Counted from the stretch's first letter, positions 11,531-23,274 are shown. The stretch is 64,000 nt of DNA from Stromatinia cepivora (GCA_014898415.1 RCTD01000008.1:1426001-1490000), one strand, 5' to 3'. Program-made: numbers and translations. Notes: generated by a model from the sequence alone, not told the origin.

Positions 11531-13358
11531 ATGGATTATTATGAAAACTGCTGCCAGATTTGTGGCGTATCGTTCAATTTAGCACGATACCGGACAAAAT
11601 ATGAAGCTGCGGAAGCTGGTTGGGGTTATTCGAATGGATTGTATTACTCCGGAGACACATCTTCCTGTTTGGAAACGGATGAAGAAGGTAGATGCGAGGA
11701 TATCACTGTGAACGGAGTAGAAGATGTGCATATTGCTGGTTTAGGTTGCATCTTTAATGGAGGGTACAGCGGCCATCGTATTTCTGTGGAAGAAATGAAG
11801 GTAGGTAACAATTCCCAAGTTGGTGCTACAGTCCATCTGATTGACCAACGCAGAACATGAGGCTATCTCGTTACATCATCAAAAAGCCCAGGAATACTCC
11901 AGAAGAGAAGGATGCGGCCGATTATGAAAAATGCAGTGATTTTTTCATTACAGACCAGACAACCACAACGCAGAACTACGAGCCAGGAAATCTGCCACGT
12001 GATCGTTACGGCGTGGACTCTTTCTTCCCTCAGAACTACCTTGTCATAACTGATGAGGGGGAATTTTTCGGTGTGCCTGTTCACGATGCTTGCTGGAAAA
12101 TCTTCGAACGTGTATCCAAGCTTCGACTGGGAAGGGTTGATCTTCAAGGATTTATGGCCCTTTGGTATGTAAGTGCTGGTGACAATACTCGTTCATGAAT
12201 GCTAGCTTATGATTCTTTTAGAGGTCAGCATGTGGTACTTGCAGTTTCCAAACTATCAAGCAAGAACGTATTGTGAACGAATGCAAACAACAATTCTGGT
12301 CCCATGTTCCTGGCACGGAAGTGAGTTCTCTCATCGTTCGATTTCTCTAGAGTGTCTTGGTCATGGATTAACCTCTGATTTGGTAGTACCTGGCGGCAAA
12401 CCCTCATGATATTGTAGGTTTGTCTCGCATGGCTTTGGGGAGTTACCATTAAACACCGCGCTATCGTCGAAATGGCCAAGGTGTATACATGAAAAAACCA
12501 TGCAGGGAACCGCCAGAGTTATATGTAAACCCCACAGATCCATTCTCGAAACTTCCATTCGAAATCAAGAATATGATCCTATTAAATCTTCAATCCAAAG
12601 ACATCGGGAGCCTCCGTTATGTGTCTCGTGAATTTCGTCAACTGCCTCAACAAGTCTTTCAACATCTAATTCTCAAAGAACTTCCATGGTTTTGGGAAAT
12701 CGATGAGCTTCAACAACAGAAATTGGAACAAACCCGAAAGATGTACGTTATTCAGTTTGGAGATGATCTTTCGAGATTGGAAGAAGGAAATTGGGACGAT
12801 GAGTACAAACAATATGTTAAAGATTGTGTTGCGCTGAAACCACAAAGCCTCAATTGGAAAGTAATATATGATCAAGTGAAAATTCTACAAAAAGGGATAT
12901 TGGGAGTGAGGAATAGAGCGAGGGTTTGGGAATTGGCCGAGAGAATCACAGAAAGAATTGGAAAGTTGAGAAAGTCAAGCATTTCGGAGAAGAGATACGA
13001 TCTTAGAGACGAGGAGGATCTTCTGCAGGTCAAACCCACCATAGAGGAAATGGAAAATAATCTTATCAATGAGGGGTTTGATTGTCTCTACTGTCAAACT
13101 CATCAGATCGAGAGGATGGCGGACGATGAGGAGATGGAAGATGAGGATTCTATTATTACTTGTTCACTAATCTGTATTTACCTTCAATTTTACTCAAGGC
13201 TTCATTTAACAAGCACTCATTCAAGTCAAGCTTTAGTGGGTCTGGACGCGAGGAACCTCTCTTTGATTAACCTCAATAAATCACCTGGCGGCAATTGGCC
13301 GATTCTTAGGCCGGTAGCCCGAAAGTTGGGAACACCGCCGACAGCCCAGCGCCTATAG
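11531..13358 (+). CDS. F-box domain protein, multi-exon
   Basis: This is a fungal F-box protein, a likely substrate adaptor of SCF ubiquitin ligases. It starts at ATG 11531 (MDYYENCCQICGVSF). Clear introns are 11801-11853 (GTAGGT...GCAG), 12169-12221 (GTAAGT...TTTAG) and 12321-12386 (GTGAGT...GGTAG). They join GVPVHDACWKIF to SACGTCSF to VPGTEYLAANPHDI in one frame, an order usual for this fungal F-box family. A fourth intron must start at 12414 or 12418 and end between 12480 and 12518. The exact sites are unresolved. The F-box follows: DPFSKLPFEIKNMILLNLQS...SLRYVSREFR. The tail after about 13,150 is acidic, then looks non-coding up to the stop at 13,356-13,358, so the true 3' end may be spliced, or the protein truncated compared with longer relatives. 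Confidence 0.8.
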
Positions 13359-13500
13359 TATGTCTGTACTTATAAAGCTTTCAATTAAGCTCTTTTGACG
13401 TTCTTGTTCATCTTGGCTTGAATCGTTGGATTTCTTGTTCTGAAAGCTTATCTTTTGGTTTCCCGAACACTATCGTCATCTATAAAGCTCCAATACTCTC
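13359..13500. promoter_or_regulatory. Upstream region of the CYSTM gene
   Basis: A short T/C-rich stretch lies between the end of the F-box frame and the CYSTM start. No specific site can be assigned. Confidence 0.3.
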
Positions 13501-13888
13501 ATGTCCACCATGTCTTCATCAATAGATTCGCAACAGCCGCCGCGCCCTCATTCACCTTCTTCCTTGAGTCTCCCACAAATTCCGTCTCCTATCCATGCCG
13601 AACAACCGGTTCGTCTTCGTCCCTAATCTCAAGCACTTGCTTTCACTAACATCTTTTCTTAGAAACTAATCAACGAAATGACTGTATCACCAGTATCCGA
13701 ATCTCCGGTAAATCTAAGAGGGGGCGGACATCATCATCACCATTCTCGTACGGGAAGAGAGTAAGTTCTCACCATTTCAGCTGATTTCCGGCTGCTCACA
13801 AACAAGATCGTTAATCAATCCATGAAATAGTGCTGCAATTGTTGGTGGTGTGTGTTGTTGTGAATGTTGTCTCTGTTGCTGTATATGA
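13501..13888 (+). CDS. Small CYSTM (cysteine-rich transmembrane module) protein, three exons
   Basis: Exons 13501-13608, 13663-13760 and 13831-13888 join to 88 codons (87 aa). Intron 1 (54 bp) has a CACTAAC branch site and CTTAG acceptor. Intron 2 (70 bp) has a GTAAGT donor and splits an Asp codon. The protein starts MSTMSSSIDSQQPPRP, is Pro/Ser/Gln rich, has GGG and five His (residues 56-63), and ends DAAIVGGVCCCECCLCCCI. The Cys-rich hydrophobic C-terminus is the hallmark of CYSTM proteins. These are short tail-anchored membrane proteins linked to stress tolerance and metal handling, such as S. pombe uvi15. No single exon gives a long ORF, so ordinary ORF calling misses it. Confidence 0.85.
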
Positions 13889-15130
13889 TAGAAAGGATGG
13901 ACAGAATGGAAAGAGGAGTTCAAAATAGATTGTATTTGTTGATTAAAGGGGCCGGGATTTGATCTATACACCAGCTAGTTGAGAACTAGTGTATCTCTTT
14001 ATGTATTGAAATATGCGAAAACTGAATGTAGTACCGCCGTATCTCAAAGTGAGCTTCCAATGCCAAAGAGTGAGGGACTTAAAGAAATTTAGTCTATGAC
14101 AAACGGGACCAGACACCTAGTTAGTAAATCATTGGGTGATTTCAAGATATTGGCACAGTAATAAACTTGCATTTTGCTCCCCGTAGAACAAACTTTGCAG
14201 ACCACATCTGGATCTAGCTCACGTGATTGATTTCAAATACCCCGCTGCCCGGCGTCGCACTCACACACCTCAGACAGAAAAAAACCATTCTCCAACACGA
14301 CAAACACCTGCACATGGAACAATCTTACTACTTGCTCAATCTAATAGTATCTTGTCCCCAGGATTCGATCCTTCGGGTGAAACTGATACATTCGAATTGC
14401 GTTTAGTTTGTTTATTGGTGGTGAGATTGGGCCCAATCAAAGCATAGCATACCTGCGTCCTTAGTAGCCGCCGGCCCTTTGCCGGAATTTTTGACTAGGA
14501 CGACTTTATTATATTGTCAATTATCGAATAGCAGCTCAGAGATCACGGACGAACGCGTCGAGCGGGGTTAGCAAAGCACGTGAAATGGTTTCCACTTGGA
14601 TAAGTGAATGACTCGGTATTCCGTAAAAGTATATTTCTCTTGGCTGACTGGAATCAAGGTATTCAACGACCGGTCGTTCATTTAGTTATTGTCACGTGAC
14701 TAATATGAGACCATTCATTCCTCCATGTAGTCCATGGAGAAGGCGGCACCAATGACGCCATGTAGGACTCTGGTTATACCAACTTAGAGGCAAAAGCTTG
14801 TTAGTAAGGCATGTTTACTATTGATCAAGAAACATCGCATCATGACGTCATTAGTCAAATAATCTTTAGACAGTGGAATTTGTTATACTAGTCTTCTAGT
14901 TCGCGCATGTCTTTGTCCTTGAACCCCTCAATACTGACCGTTGCCGACTCAAAATACAAAAGAATTCGGCCCATAATGCTCGCGTCGTTGCGAATCCCGA
15001 AAGCTACCCCCGCAATCAAATCATAGTATCCACTCCATAATAAAAAGGTCTCCTACCCTATCACGCCATCACCCAACCGCCACATCCCTCCGCCGCCATA
15101 CACGAACGAAGTAACAGAGTTTTACATAGC
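13889..15130. other. Intergenic, no gene recognised
   Basis: A 74-codon ORF at 14,223-14,447 shows no motif or splice support. The stretch contains several CACGTG/CACGTGA words (around 14,220, 14,577 and 14,692), which fungal bHLH factors can bind, but this is not evidence of a functional site. Confidence 0.4.
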
Positions 15131-15850
15131 CTAAGCTTTGAGAACCTCTTTCTTGAATACACCCCGAAGTCGGAGGTCAATTTCACTACCGCGTGGCACA
15201 AGGACGTAATCTGAAATACCAATGACTTCATACATGAGGTTCCAACCTCGGAAAAAATTTAAACCCATGACACCCGCAGCTAACTTCATTTGCGGAAATT
15301 TTTCTTCATCAAGAATCATTGTAAGATTGAGATTGCAGAGCTCAAAGTTATTGATCTCAATGAAAAGCTTCTTGAAGAGTTGAGTTCGGGTCTTTTGGGC
15401 AACCCAAGACTCGAGATGAGGGTATGGTGCATGGATCTTGAGTTGCAAAAATTGCACATATGGTGCATAGGCAGCAAGTGTTGTGATCAAGGTGCCCACA
15501 TTGGTACGTTGGTTTTCGGTGCCGTTGCACTCGATGTTGATTTGAATAAACTTATTGTCGACAATGGTCAAGGCCGGATGATTTGGTAGGACACTCAAGT
15601 CGAACTCTGGCGTTGGTGCCGCCTCAGCTGCGGCTTTAGCTGCTGCATCAAGCTTGATTTTTTGGAAGTCTATGGCATTAGAGTGTCAGTGATTGCCTAC
15701 CAGGAAAGTCTATTGGAGTAAATGTGAAAGCAAAACAGTGTTAAGGAGGGACATAATCCCGGGCAAAATGAACCAAAAGAAGAAATCATACTTACATTCA
15801 GTGGATGGTCGGGCAAGTGCTGCATTTCCTCGGCAATTCTTACCACCCAT
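15131..15850 (-). CDS. Tandem family member 1 (unknown function)
   Basis: Exon 1 is 15850-15796 (MGGKNCRGNAALARPSTE). The intron is 15795-15670 (126 bp, GTAAGT...CATAG) and exon 2 is 15669-15131. Together they encode 197 aa. An Ala-rich linker (KLDAAAKAAAEAAPTPEF) leads into the shared domain: LPNHPALTIV, a hydrophobic strand, LQLKIHAPYPH, EEKFPQMKLAAG and RLRGVFKKEVL at the end. The family was not recognised. There is no signal peptide or membrane segment. It is the most upstream-placed of five same-strand paralogs, and its intron position differs from member 3. Confidence 0.8.
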
Positions 15851-16965
15851 CTTGACAGTTGAAGTGTATAGGAAGAAGGTGGAGTTTGAAAGGTATTAAG
15901 ATGTGGAAATTGTTGAAGAGGACGGAATGTTTGATTCGTTGGATCTTTTATCAAGTTGATCCTTGAGTGGGTGTTTGAGTAGAAGGAAGATGAATTTTGG
16001 ATGGGTGGGGGAAGTCCTTTTATCATTATTTCTCGTACGGTTCTCAGAGTTCAGAGCACTAGCATCTGATGTTGGCTGTATTTAGTTATTGCCTCATACC
16101 TTATTCTATCGTACTAGACGATCGTGGGTACTGATGTTGTGTTGGATAATTATGATTTTAGAGATTTAGGAAGCGTCTTGTGAATACGTACCCATTGACG
16201 GTTGCTTCATGGTGCACGGCAAATTTCAAGTCACAAGTACAGTACCCCTCCATTTATATTAGTCGATACTCAGTTTCACAACAAAAACAGCTAAAATACA
16301 TAGTTTTTATTTAAACGTTTTAGTGAAATAAAAACTCTGATTTATAGTATTAGACCACTTGTGCTAGCCGAAAGACTTTTTTACACTAAAACTCATCTAC
16401 TTCAACGAATGACGACATTTATAATAATAATAAAAGAATTTTTCAAATTCAAAGATTTTGAATATTTCGACCGTGAAAATAGTAACTAAGATTTTAAATT
16501 TTATCCTTATGATTTCAATAGATTGTTTAATCAATAGAAAATTAATGAATTACACTTAAATTGATTTTTGTAGGAAAAATCAAGGAAAATAAAAGATTAG
16601 AGTCACATGTGGGTAGATTTTTTATATTTTCTAGATGCTTTATTACGGATTCTGTTTTCATCAGAAAAGTGACTACCACCAGTGAACCCATGTTTTCCAC
16701 TGAAAACCAATTAAATAGAAAACAAAGGCCAAACCGCTGTTCTTGCAATGTGGTTGCACCCCCACAACCCATCTAAAATAAACCGAAAAGTATTCCCGCA
16801 ACAAAACTCCCTAGGGCTCACCCACAACCTTCCGGTTGCAAACAATCCCGCAAAAAATCCGTCAAAGGTATTCTCCACGATCACTAACACTCCGCCACAA
16901 TATATCTGCCCTGATATAAACCCCAAACCGGCCTGAGCCATCGGCAGGTAACCCCCTTTAGATTC
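15851..16965. other. Spacer in the paralog array
   Basis: The stretch between members 1 and 2 turns AT-rich from about 16,260 to 16,660. Overlapping open frames at 16,542-16,941 on both strands show no family features. Nothing further is supported. Confidence 0.4.
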
Positions 16966-17563
16966 CTACTTTGTCTCGGCCAAGAACTCTTTCTTGTAGA
17001 CACCCGACAATCTACGGCCGAACTCCGTACCACGAGTAACCTTTATGTAGCCACCCTCAAACCCGTAAACCTCGTAGGTCAACTTCCAATCATTGCGTTT
17101 GAGGCCCCACAGGCCGGCGGCCAATTTCATCTGCGGAAAGTTATGCGTGTCAAGAAACATGTTGACATCAAGTTTGGTCCACTTGAAGTTATCGATAATG
17201 CCATAGAAGGTCTTCATCATCTCGAGTCGACTGGTGACTTTATATCGTGTGTCGAAATGTGGTGTAGGACTGTGGATTTCGATTGCCATCTTCCTCACAC
17301 TGATCTCGTAATGTGGTAGGACTCCAAGCAGTGTCTTCATATTTGTGGCCTGTTTGCCACACCATTCGATACGAATACCAATCTCTTCATCACCGAGGAT
17401 TTTGATGGCAGGGTGGGTGGGGTAGTGTGCTCAAGTCGATGTCTGGGTAAAGCAGAGCTTCAGGAGCTTCGATTTCGGGCTTTCTCTGCCTATAAATTTC
17501 TGCAAAAATAGCAGCTGATGGGCGGACTTGAGCTGCGCTACTTCGAACGTTTTTGCATCCCAT
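16966..17563 (-). pseudogene. Tandem family member 2, frameshifted
   Basis: It starts at ATG 17563 with MGCKNVRSSAAQVRPSAAIF and has no intron. The N-terminal part runs to DLSTLPHPP. The family's domain (HPAIKILGDEEIGI onward) continues in another frame. The frame changes by one base within a C-rich run at 17,404-17,425, and the total length (598 nt) is three-divisible plus one. Downstream the domain is good: MAIEIHSPTPH, NFPQMKLAAG, LTYEVYGF and RRLSGVYKKEFLAETK then stop. It is either a recent pseudogene or a homopolymer sequencing error in an intact gene of about 198 aa. Confidence 0.75.
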
Positions 17564-18502
17564 TTTGATGATGAGAATGACGAAGTATTGAGTAAAAGCT
17601 TTTATAAAAGTGCGATGTTGGATGATCGAACGTTTTGGTGTTGAATGTGAGGCAGTCAAGTTGCTGTTGAACAGAGGAAGTTGTATGTGAGAAGGAATTT
17701 GGTTGAGGATGAATTCAGAGTCTCTTAAGTACCCAAACACCCTCTACTGTTCAACCACTAGCGCCTTATGGACATGGCCGTACTGTAGAACCTTTAGCGA
17801 GGCGAAAACAGGTGCGTTTGAAGTTTGGAATAGGAGGTACGGCTAAATTATCACGTGCCGGACCTGGTTGGCTTCGCTTTCAGCTATATTCACTTCGTAC
17901 GAGGGAATATGTCTGCAATCGGCGATGGCATACTTAACTTTTCTCCTTTGTGTTCGGCATCTCCTTCGTATGCCCTTTAGTTGCAATGTTACAGCATCGC
18001 ATGCGTAATGACAGTCATTTTCATCCCCTCTGTAAGAACGTGCATATGTCGGGCTGCATGTGGTGACTTTTTGCTGCGACATGCTATTCCAGTGACCCTA
18101 TTTAAAATTCGAGCATGAATATTTTTCTACATAGATTCCGAAGTCAAGCTTCACAATTTCATTGTAGTTTTACTCAGCATGATTATTATCTGTTCACTTC
18201 TCATCATCAAATCACTGGTTATATGCAAGGAGGTTTCGTTTATTTTCTGTTGAATTACTACGTGGAGTTCTTTAACGGTGACTCGCACTTTCCCATATCC
18301 TAATTTATCCAGCGTCATCCGAAATGTAAAGCAAAGGGGGGAAAGAAGAAAAGCATCCACACAAAGCACGTCGTAAGATCTCCCGCAACCATGCCTCGAC
18401 CATCCTGAAACTATCTCTATTCATTCCTGACTGAATGTTCCTGTGAAATCTCCTCTCAACAATTGCCTCTACATCCTGACCCTTGAGAGAGCCTAGCTTC
18501 GT
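17564..18502. other. Spacer in the paralog array
   Basis: No family member lies here. A 79-codon Cys-containing ORF on the minus strand (18,082-17,843) was considered, but it has no support beyond being open. Confidence 0.4.
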
Positions 18503-19186
18503 CTAACCCAGATAATTCATGAACTCCTTCTTATAGACGCCCCGAAGTCTGAGATCATATTCGCTACCGCGGAATATATGCTGCGGATCTTCTTCAACCT
18601 CGTTCACTTCGTCATATACTTGATAGTAAAACTGCCATTTCTCTACATCTATATTAGTAAATTACGTTGTTGGGAGCCTAACACAGTGATACTTACTAAA
18701 CCTAAGTGCATATATACCAGCCCCCAATTTCATCTGCGGGAAGTTGCATTTATCAATCGACATTGTGATCTTGAGCTTATACAAGTTGAACTTGTCGATA
18801 ATGGCGAACAGCTTTTTGACGGAACTGACGCGGTGGTTGTACCATTCCTTAGCCTCAGTATGAGGCCATGGGGCATGGATTTTGATGGATAACTTCTTAA
18901 TGGATTTGTATTCCGGCAAAGCTGCAAGAAGCGCCGGGATATCTGTCGGTTCTTCATCCACGTAGGCGCACATCTCAACAAAAATCGAGATCTCTTTGTT
19001 GTTGATGATCTCGATCGAAGGATGTTGAGTTAGAGTGTTCAGATCGACAACCGGCTTTGGCTTGCGCTTAGGTCTAGCTGTAGCGGTAATCGTCGAAGGG
19101 CTAATGGTCTTGCTCTTATCAAAAAACGCAGCAGCGGAAGGGCGCATGGCGAGATCTGTGTTACCGCGAGTACTCTTGCTTCCCAT
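18503..19186 (-). CDS. Tandem family member 3 (unknown function)
   Basis: Exon 1 is 19186-18697 and exon 2 is 18648-18503. The 48-bp intron (18696-18649) has a GTAAGT donor, a TACTAAT branch and an ATATAG acceptor. The product is 211 aa. It starts MGSKSTRGNTDLAMRPSAAA, has a basic linker (RPKRKPKP), then HPSIEIINNKEISI, EEPTDIPALLAALPEY, KLSIKIHAPWPH and CNFPQMKLGAG. After splicing it finishes EKWQFYYQVYDE, an acidic stretch and RLRGVYKKEFMNYLG. It is intact and the best template for the family. MGSKST fits an N-myristoylation motif, though this is untested. Confidence 0.85.
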
Positions 19187-20220
19187 TTTGAAGTGTGGAG
19201 AGAGTAATTTATTAGAGAGTTTGATAAAGTTAAAGACGGACAAAGTAGAAGGCCGACGAAGAATTGGGATGGAGAATTGTTTTGTTGTTTGATGAAGTTG
19301 AGTCTATGTTAATTGGAGGTAGACGTTGTAAGGAAGAAGAAGTCCTTTCCCTAGCACAGAAGAAGGGTCATCAAGTAGCCATTCTCCAATGCGGCCAACA
19401 GCCACTGGTGCCTAGTGCTATTTGTGGCTGTACCATTATGACTGAAGGTTGATAACTGTACGGCAGCGTTCTGCACGATTACTCATGGAAGTTGATGTTA
19501 CGGTGTGAATCAATGGCGATATCGCTGTATCAGAAATGGCTTGCAGTACGGCAGCGAAATTACGAGCATTTGGCGGAGCCAAACCATGCATGGGGAAGTA
19601 GGGATGATTGATGCTGTAGTTAATGATGCTTATTTAGAGTTAGGAAAGATTACACGAAGAGCAGAACAGGCAGGGTGTCCAATAGTTCTGAATTAGCATA
19701 TCGAACGTGAGCTTTCGGTTTTTGGGAGGAATTCGGTGTCCAGTGTGGATTCGGTGTCTCCGAAAACTTCGGTTATTTTAATTGGATTCAGGACCTGGGT
19801 GTCTCTGATTGTCGGACTACAGTGTTCCCGGATTATTGGGAACCCTGAGAACAAGAAAGCATTGTATTCCATTTATCCCTCTTTGTATAGGAGAATTCGC
19901 ACACGTGTCAAACAATTCCCGCAACCACATACCGGAGTTGCTATTTACTACAATTGACTGGACGAAGAGCCTCGCAGGTTCATCGATTTGCTTGTGATTG
20001 ATTATAAAACGATGAGGGGACGCATTGATGATATCGACTCGCAGAATGAAAGTAGCCTAAAGGCATCTTGTGGAAATTAACGTTTTTGGGGAGATACAGA
20101 GTCACTTCATAAAATTCACAAGATGATATTTGGGTTAACATTGTTATATAGTTATATAGTAAAAAGAATTCTATTAGAGAAGGAATCATACCTCCGATGT
20201 GCGGAACAACGCGAAAAGCT
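19187..20220. other. Spacer in the paralog array
   Basis: The open frames on the plus strand (19,264-19,452, 19,505-19,696 and 19,736-19,997) show no motif and are not supported as genes. Confidence 0.4.
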
Positions 20221-20923
20221 TTATTCAAGGACATTCCAAAACTCAATTGTGCGATCCCGTTCTTTCTGGTCCAAGGCTCTGCAGAATTCATTTAGCCAAA
20301 GTCGTCGAAGTCTCACTCCGATTGCAGTTCTCCCTTCAGCATATTTGGTTGGTTCTCCATCATCACCATCGCCAACACAACTTGATTTGAGTGGGATCAT
20401 GCTCCTTCCACTAATCATCTTTGTTTGAAAATACTCAAACTTATCAAATCTGTCCAACCAAGAGACTACGCTGTTGATCTTTTCCATGCGTTCGCAGTAG
20501 TCCGCAAAAGTGTCCCTGACTAGAGGCACATCGCGGATTGATAAGTGGATTAAGGTTGTGATAGCGGCATACTCTGGGAGTATTGCCACGAGAGTGGTAA
20601 TGTCTGTGGGTTCCTCGCCGATATTAGGTGCGAAGTCCAGTTCGATGTTCAAGTTGTGATTGAAGTACTTGACTGCCGGATGGCGGGGGATCGTTGCTGG
20701 GTTTTTTTTGGCTCTGCACCTTCTTCTCCATAGCAGGCACTTGCGCTGCAAGTGATTGGTGAAAATTTGGAGATATGGTGCTTTGCATCTGGTCAAGAAC
20801 ACCTTGCCGAACCTCTGGCGCTGTTGAAAGGGGGTCAACAGGTTCGATTTCTTCTCTACTAGAGCCCGCAGTTTTGAAAGACCAATTTCTTGTAAACATC
20901 GACCAATTCACCTTGTAATCCAT
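20221..20923 (-). pseudogene. Tandem family member 4, frameshifted and diverged
   Basis: It starts at ATG 20923 (MDYKVNWSMFTRNWSF), unlike the MGxK start of members 1-3. The frame must change between AMEKKVQSQ and PRHPAVKYFNHNLNIELDF. This is at an A8 run (20,702-20,709) or a C5 run (20,685-20,689) on the coding strand, and the length (703 nt) is three-divisible plus one. The family domain follows: GEEPTDITTLVAILPEY, IHLSIRDVP and RLRRLWLNEF. The FPQMKLA motif is eroded to a YFQTKM-type sequence. It may be a pseudogene, or intact if the homopolymer was miscalled. Confidence 0.7.
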
Positions 20924-21817
20924 ACTTGGAAGGTTTGAATTGAAATTGCTAGTGAAAATTATTATTGGTATTGCTTGTTGAATTGCAGATTAGGACTGGT
21001 GGATGATCTGAAGCAGTCACGATGATCATAACGGCATTTCTATCGCTAGACCATCTAAACAAGGTAGTTGTTCAAATAATGTTCCTGCATTGTTATTTTT
21101 GTTTATTCGTGATATGAAGGAAAGCAATGGATTGTTTAGACTTGTTGCCAAGTTTTTCCTTTCTTGTTCTTACGCTTCTTTTGTTTACGTGAACTGACCT
21201 TTGTCAACGTTCATTATCTTTGTCAATGGTAGAATAGATAGAATCACCTCTGGTAATATCACTGCTTCTACATTGTATAATAGCTAAACAACATGAAGTG
21301 CGAGGCCATCGCCTTTGGTTATCTAAATCTCCGCTGACAAGGCTTTTCACGCACTCCTTGTGAGCTTAAGAGAGCATCTAAAACGGATACTTAGCTTGAA
21401 GAGTTAGATGTACAAAGATTTGGGCAAAAGGCTTTTGGAATTCACAACAGGTAATTCATCAATTAAAAATCATAGATTCTTAATAAAATAAACCTTTTAA
21501 AATGGTATGATAGAAGAGGTGGTAGAAGTTCTCACGTAATTTCAGTCGATCCATGCTACACAAAAACGAGTCTGCGAACAAAGAAAATTGACATGGGAAC
21601 TTCTCCCCTTTGATAAAGAAGTAATGAAATTCTGCGCCAAATTGGTAAAGAATTAAGATATCGCCCAGCAATCTCGCTGATCCGAGGAAACCAAAAACGA
21701 TCCCCAAAAATACAACCCCAAATCAATGACCTTTTGCGTCTGATCCCAGTTCCGACCAATCCCAACACCTCTCGAATATCAGCCCCCTTCAACAACATCA
21801 CCATGCACTATGGCCAT
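20924..21817. other. Spacer in the paralog array
   Basis: No coding frame with family or other features was recognised in this stretch. Confidence 0.4.
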
Positions 21818-22357
21818 CTATACCTTGCAGTCTCTATCATAAACACCACAGAGACGTCTCATGAGGTGACTGTGTGTGCCGATTTCGTTAAGATACGATA
21901 TGCTGTCAACGTAATAGCTCAACTTCCAGTACGCCCCCAACCCGACGAAGCAAGCTGCCAATTTCATTTGCTGAAAGTTAGCATAGTCAATTTCAAGCCG
22001 AACATTGACATATGTAAGGACCATAAAGGATCGGTTGATTCGATTGACTAAAGCCATCATCTGACGAACGTGCTGAGTGTAGATGTTAGGACTTTCCCAG
22101 CGACGAACGATTCGTGGGTGGATGAGAAAATCGAGCTTATCGGCCCATGGTCCATATTCAGATATGCGATCAAGCAAGATAGCCATGTAAGCAGCAGTCT
22201 CTTCTTGAGTTTTATCTTCGTCATATGCAATGAGTATTTGCAGAGACCGTGCCCTCTCCAACCAAAAGAGCGATTCGTGTACTTCTATGCTTGAGGGAGG
22301 TTTGGGGAGAACTAGAGGAAGATTTGCATTTGTGACTCGAGCGTTCTTCTTGTCCAT
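21818..22357 (-). CDS. Tandem family member 5 (unknown function)
   Basis: It is an intact, intronless frame of 179 codons from ATG 22357 (MDKKNARVTNANLPLV). It keeps the shared domain in weaker form: a hydrophobic strand (SLQILIAYDED), a helix-rich centre, then NFQQMKLAACFVGLG, WKLSYYVDSI and RRLCGVYDRDCKV. It lacks the MGxK N-terminus of members 1-3. It lies closest to the AT-rich block and is the most diverged intact member. Function is unknown. Confidence 0.75.
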   Translation of the reverse strand: MDKKNARVTNANLPLVLPKPPSSIEVHESLFWLERARSLQILIAYDEDKTQEETAAYMAILLDRISEYGPWADKLDFLIHPRIVRRWESPNIYTQHVRQMMALVNRINRSFMVLTYVNVRLEIDYANFQQMKLAACFVGLGAYWKLSYYVDSISYLNEIGTHSHLMRRLCGVYDRDCKV

Positions 22358-22980
22358 CCTTGCTAAGTTTTATTAATACTGCGAGATTAGATGAGACGAC
22401 TGTGAAGGGATTTGACTTGCCAGTAGTCTCTCCGGAGATAAACACCACTTCTATGAATCTTCTTGGTCGATTGACCTTGCTTGGGACTTTTAAATCTGCA
22501 ACAGATGCTGGATATTTGAAAACGAAGATGAATGATAAAATTTAGATGGAGGCAGTATGTTGGAGGTAGGAGGGTGTAATGGCTAGAATGGATGAGGTAG
22601 GATATCGGCCACAGCAAAGAATGAGCAGAGATCAGTTCACTAAGGTAATTCTAGAATTGCATCTAGCATCTTCTACTACAGAACTACATTGCTGCCGTAG
22701 CAACCACTTATTTGAATTAGGCTACAAACCTGCTATTACTGCCCTACCTATCAAAGGACTCTTTGAAGCCACTTGACCGAGAACACGATTATGAAATAGC
22801 AAATTCTAGAAATTTCACAAGTTAGTTGCCTAAGAATTAGTTACATAGAATAGATTAAGCACTGCGCGGAATTAATGATTTGCACCTTAGAAATGCTGAT
22901 CAGCTTGCGACAGTAAGATTACCGAACCCACCCATAAGTAATAGCCCGATAAAGCTTAAAGGCTGTTTCGGCAATTATAA
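22358..22980. other. Gene-space edge before the AT-rich block
   Basis: No gene was recognised. Base composition shifts within a few hundred bases from mixed to strongly AT-rich at about 22,980. Confidence 0.5.
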
Positions 22981-23274
22981 TCTGTTGAACAATACTCTTT
23001 TTTTTCGAATAATCCTTTTTTTCTTATAAAATATATTTAATAATAAAAGAACAGATTTTGTATAATATTTTATAATTCAATAGATTATTTTATAGAATTT
23101 GAAAATATATTAAATTATTCGCCTCTCAATTTATCAAATAATAAAATGTTACGATCATCAATCTAGATTTAGGACTATATAGGCGCGATTCATAAGCGGG
23201 GCCCAAATATAGAAATAACAATACACTATTTTGTTATTTTCAGGATTTAAAGAAATTTTCTTTGTATAGTATAC

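Noticed and set aside
16711..16941. Overlapping open frames on both strands with Gly/Phe-rich product
   Set aside because: No motif, both strands open over the same bases, and no family resemblance to the neighbours.
17843..18082. 79-codon minus-strand ORF with several Cys between family members 2 and 3
   Set aside because: No signal peptide, no family resemblance and no paralog in the array; likely chance.
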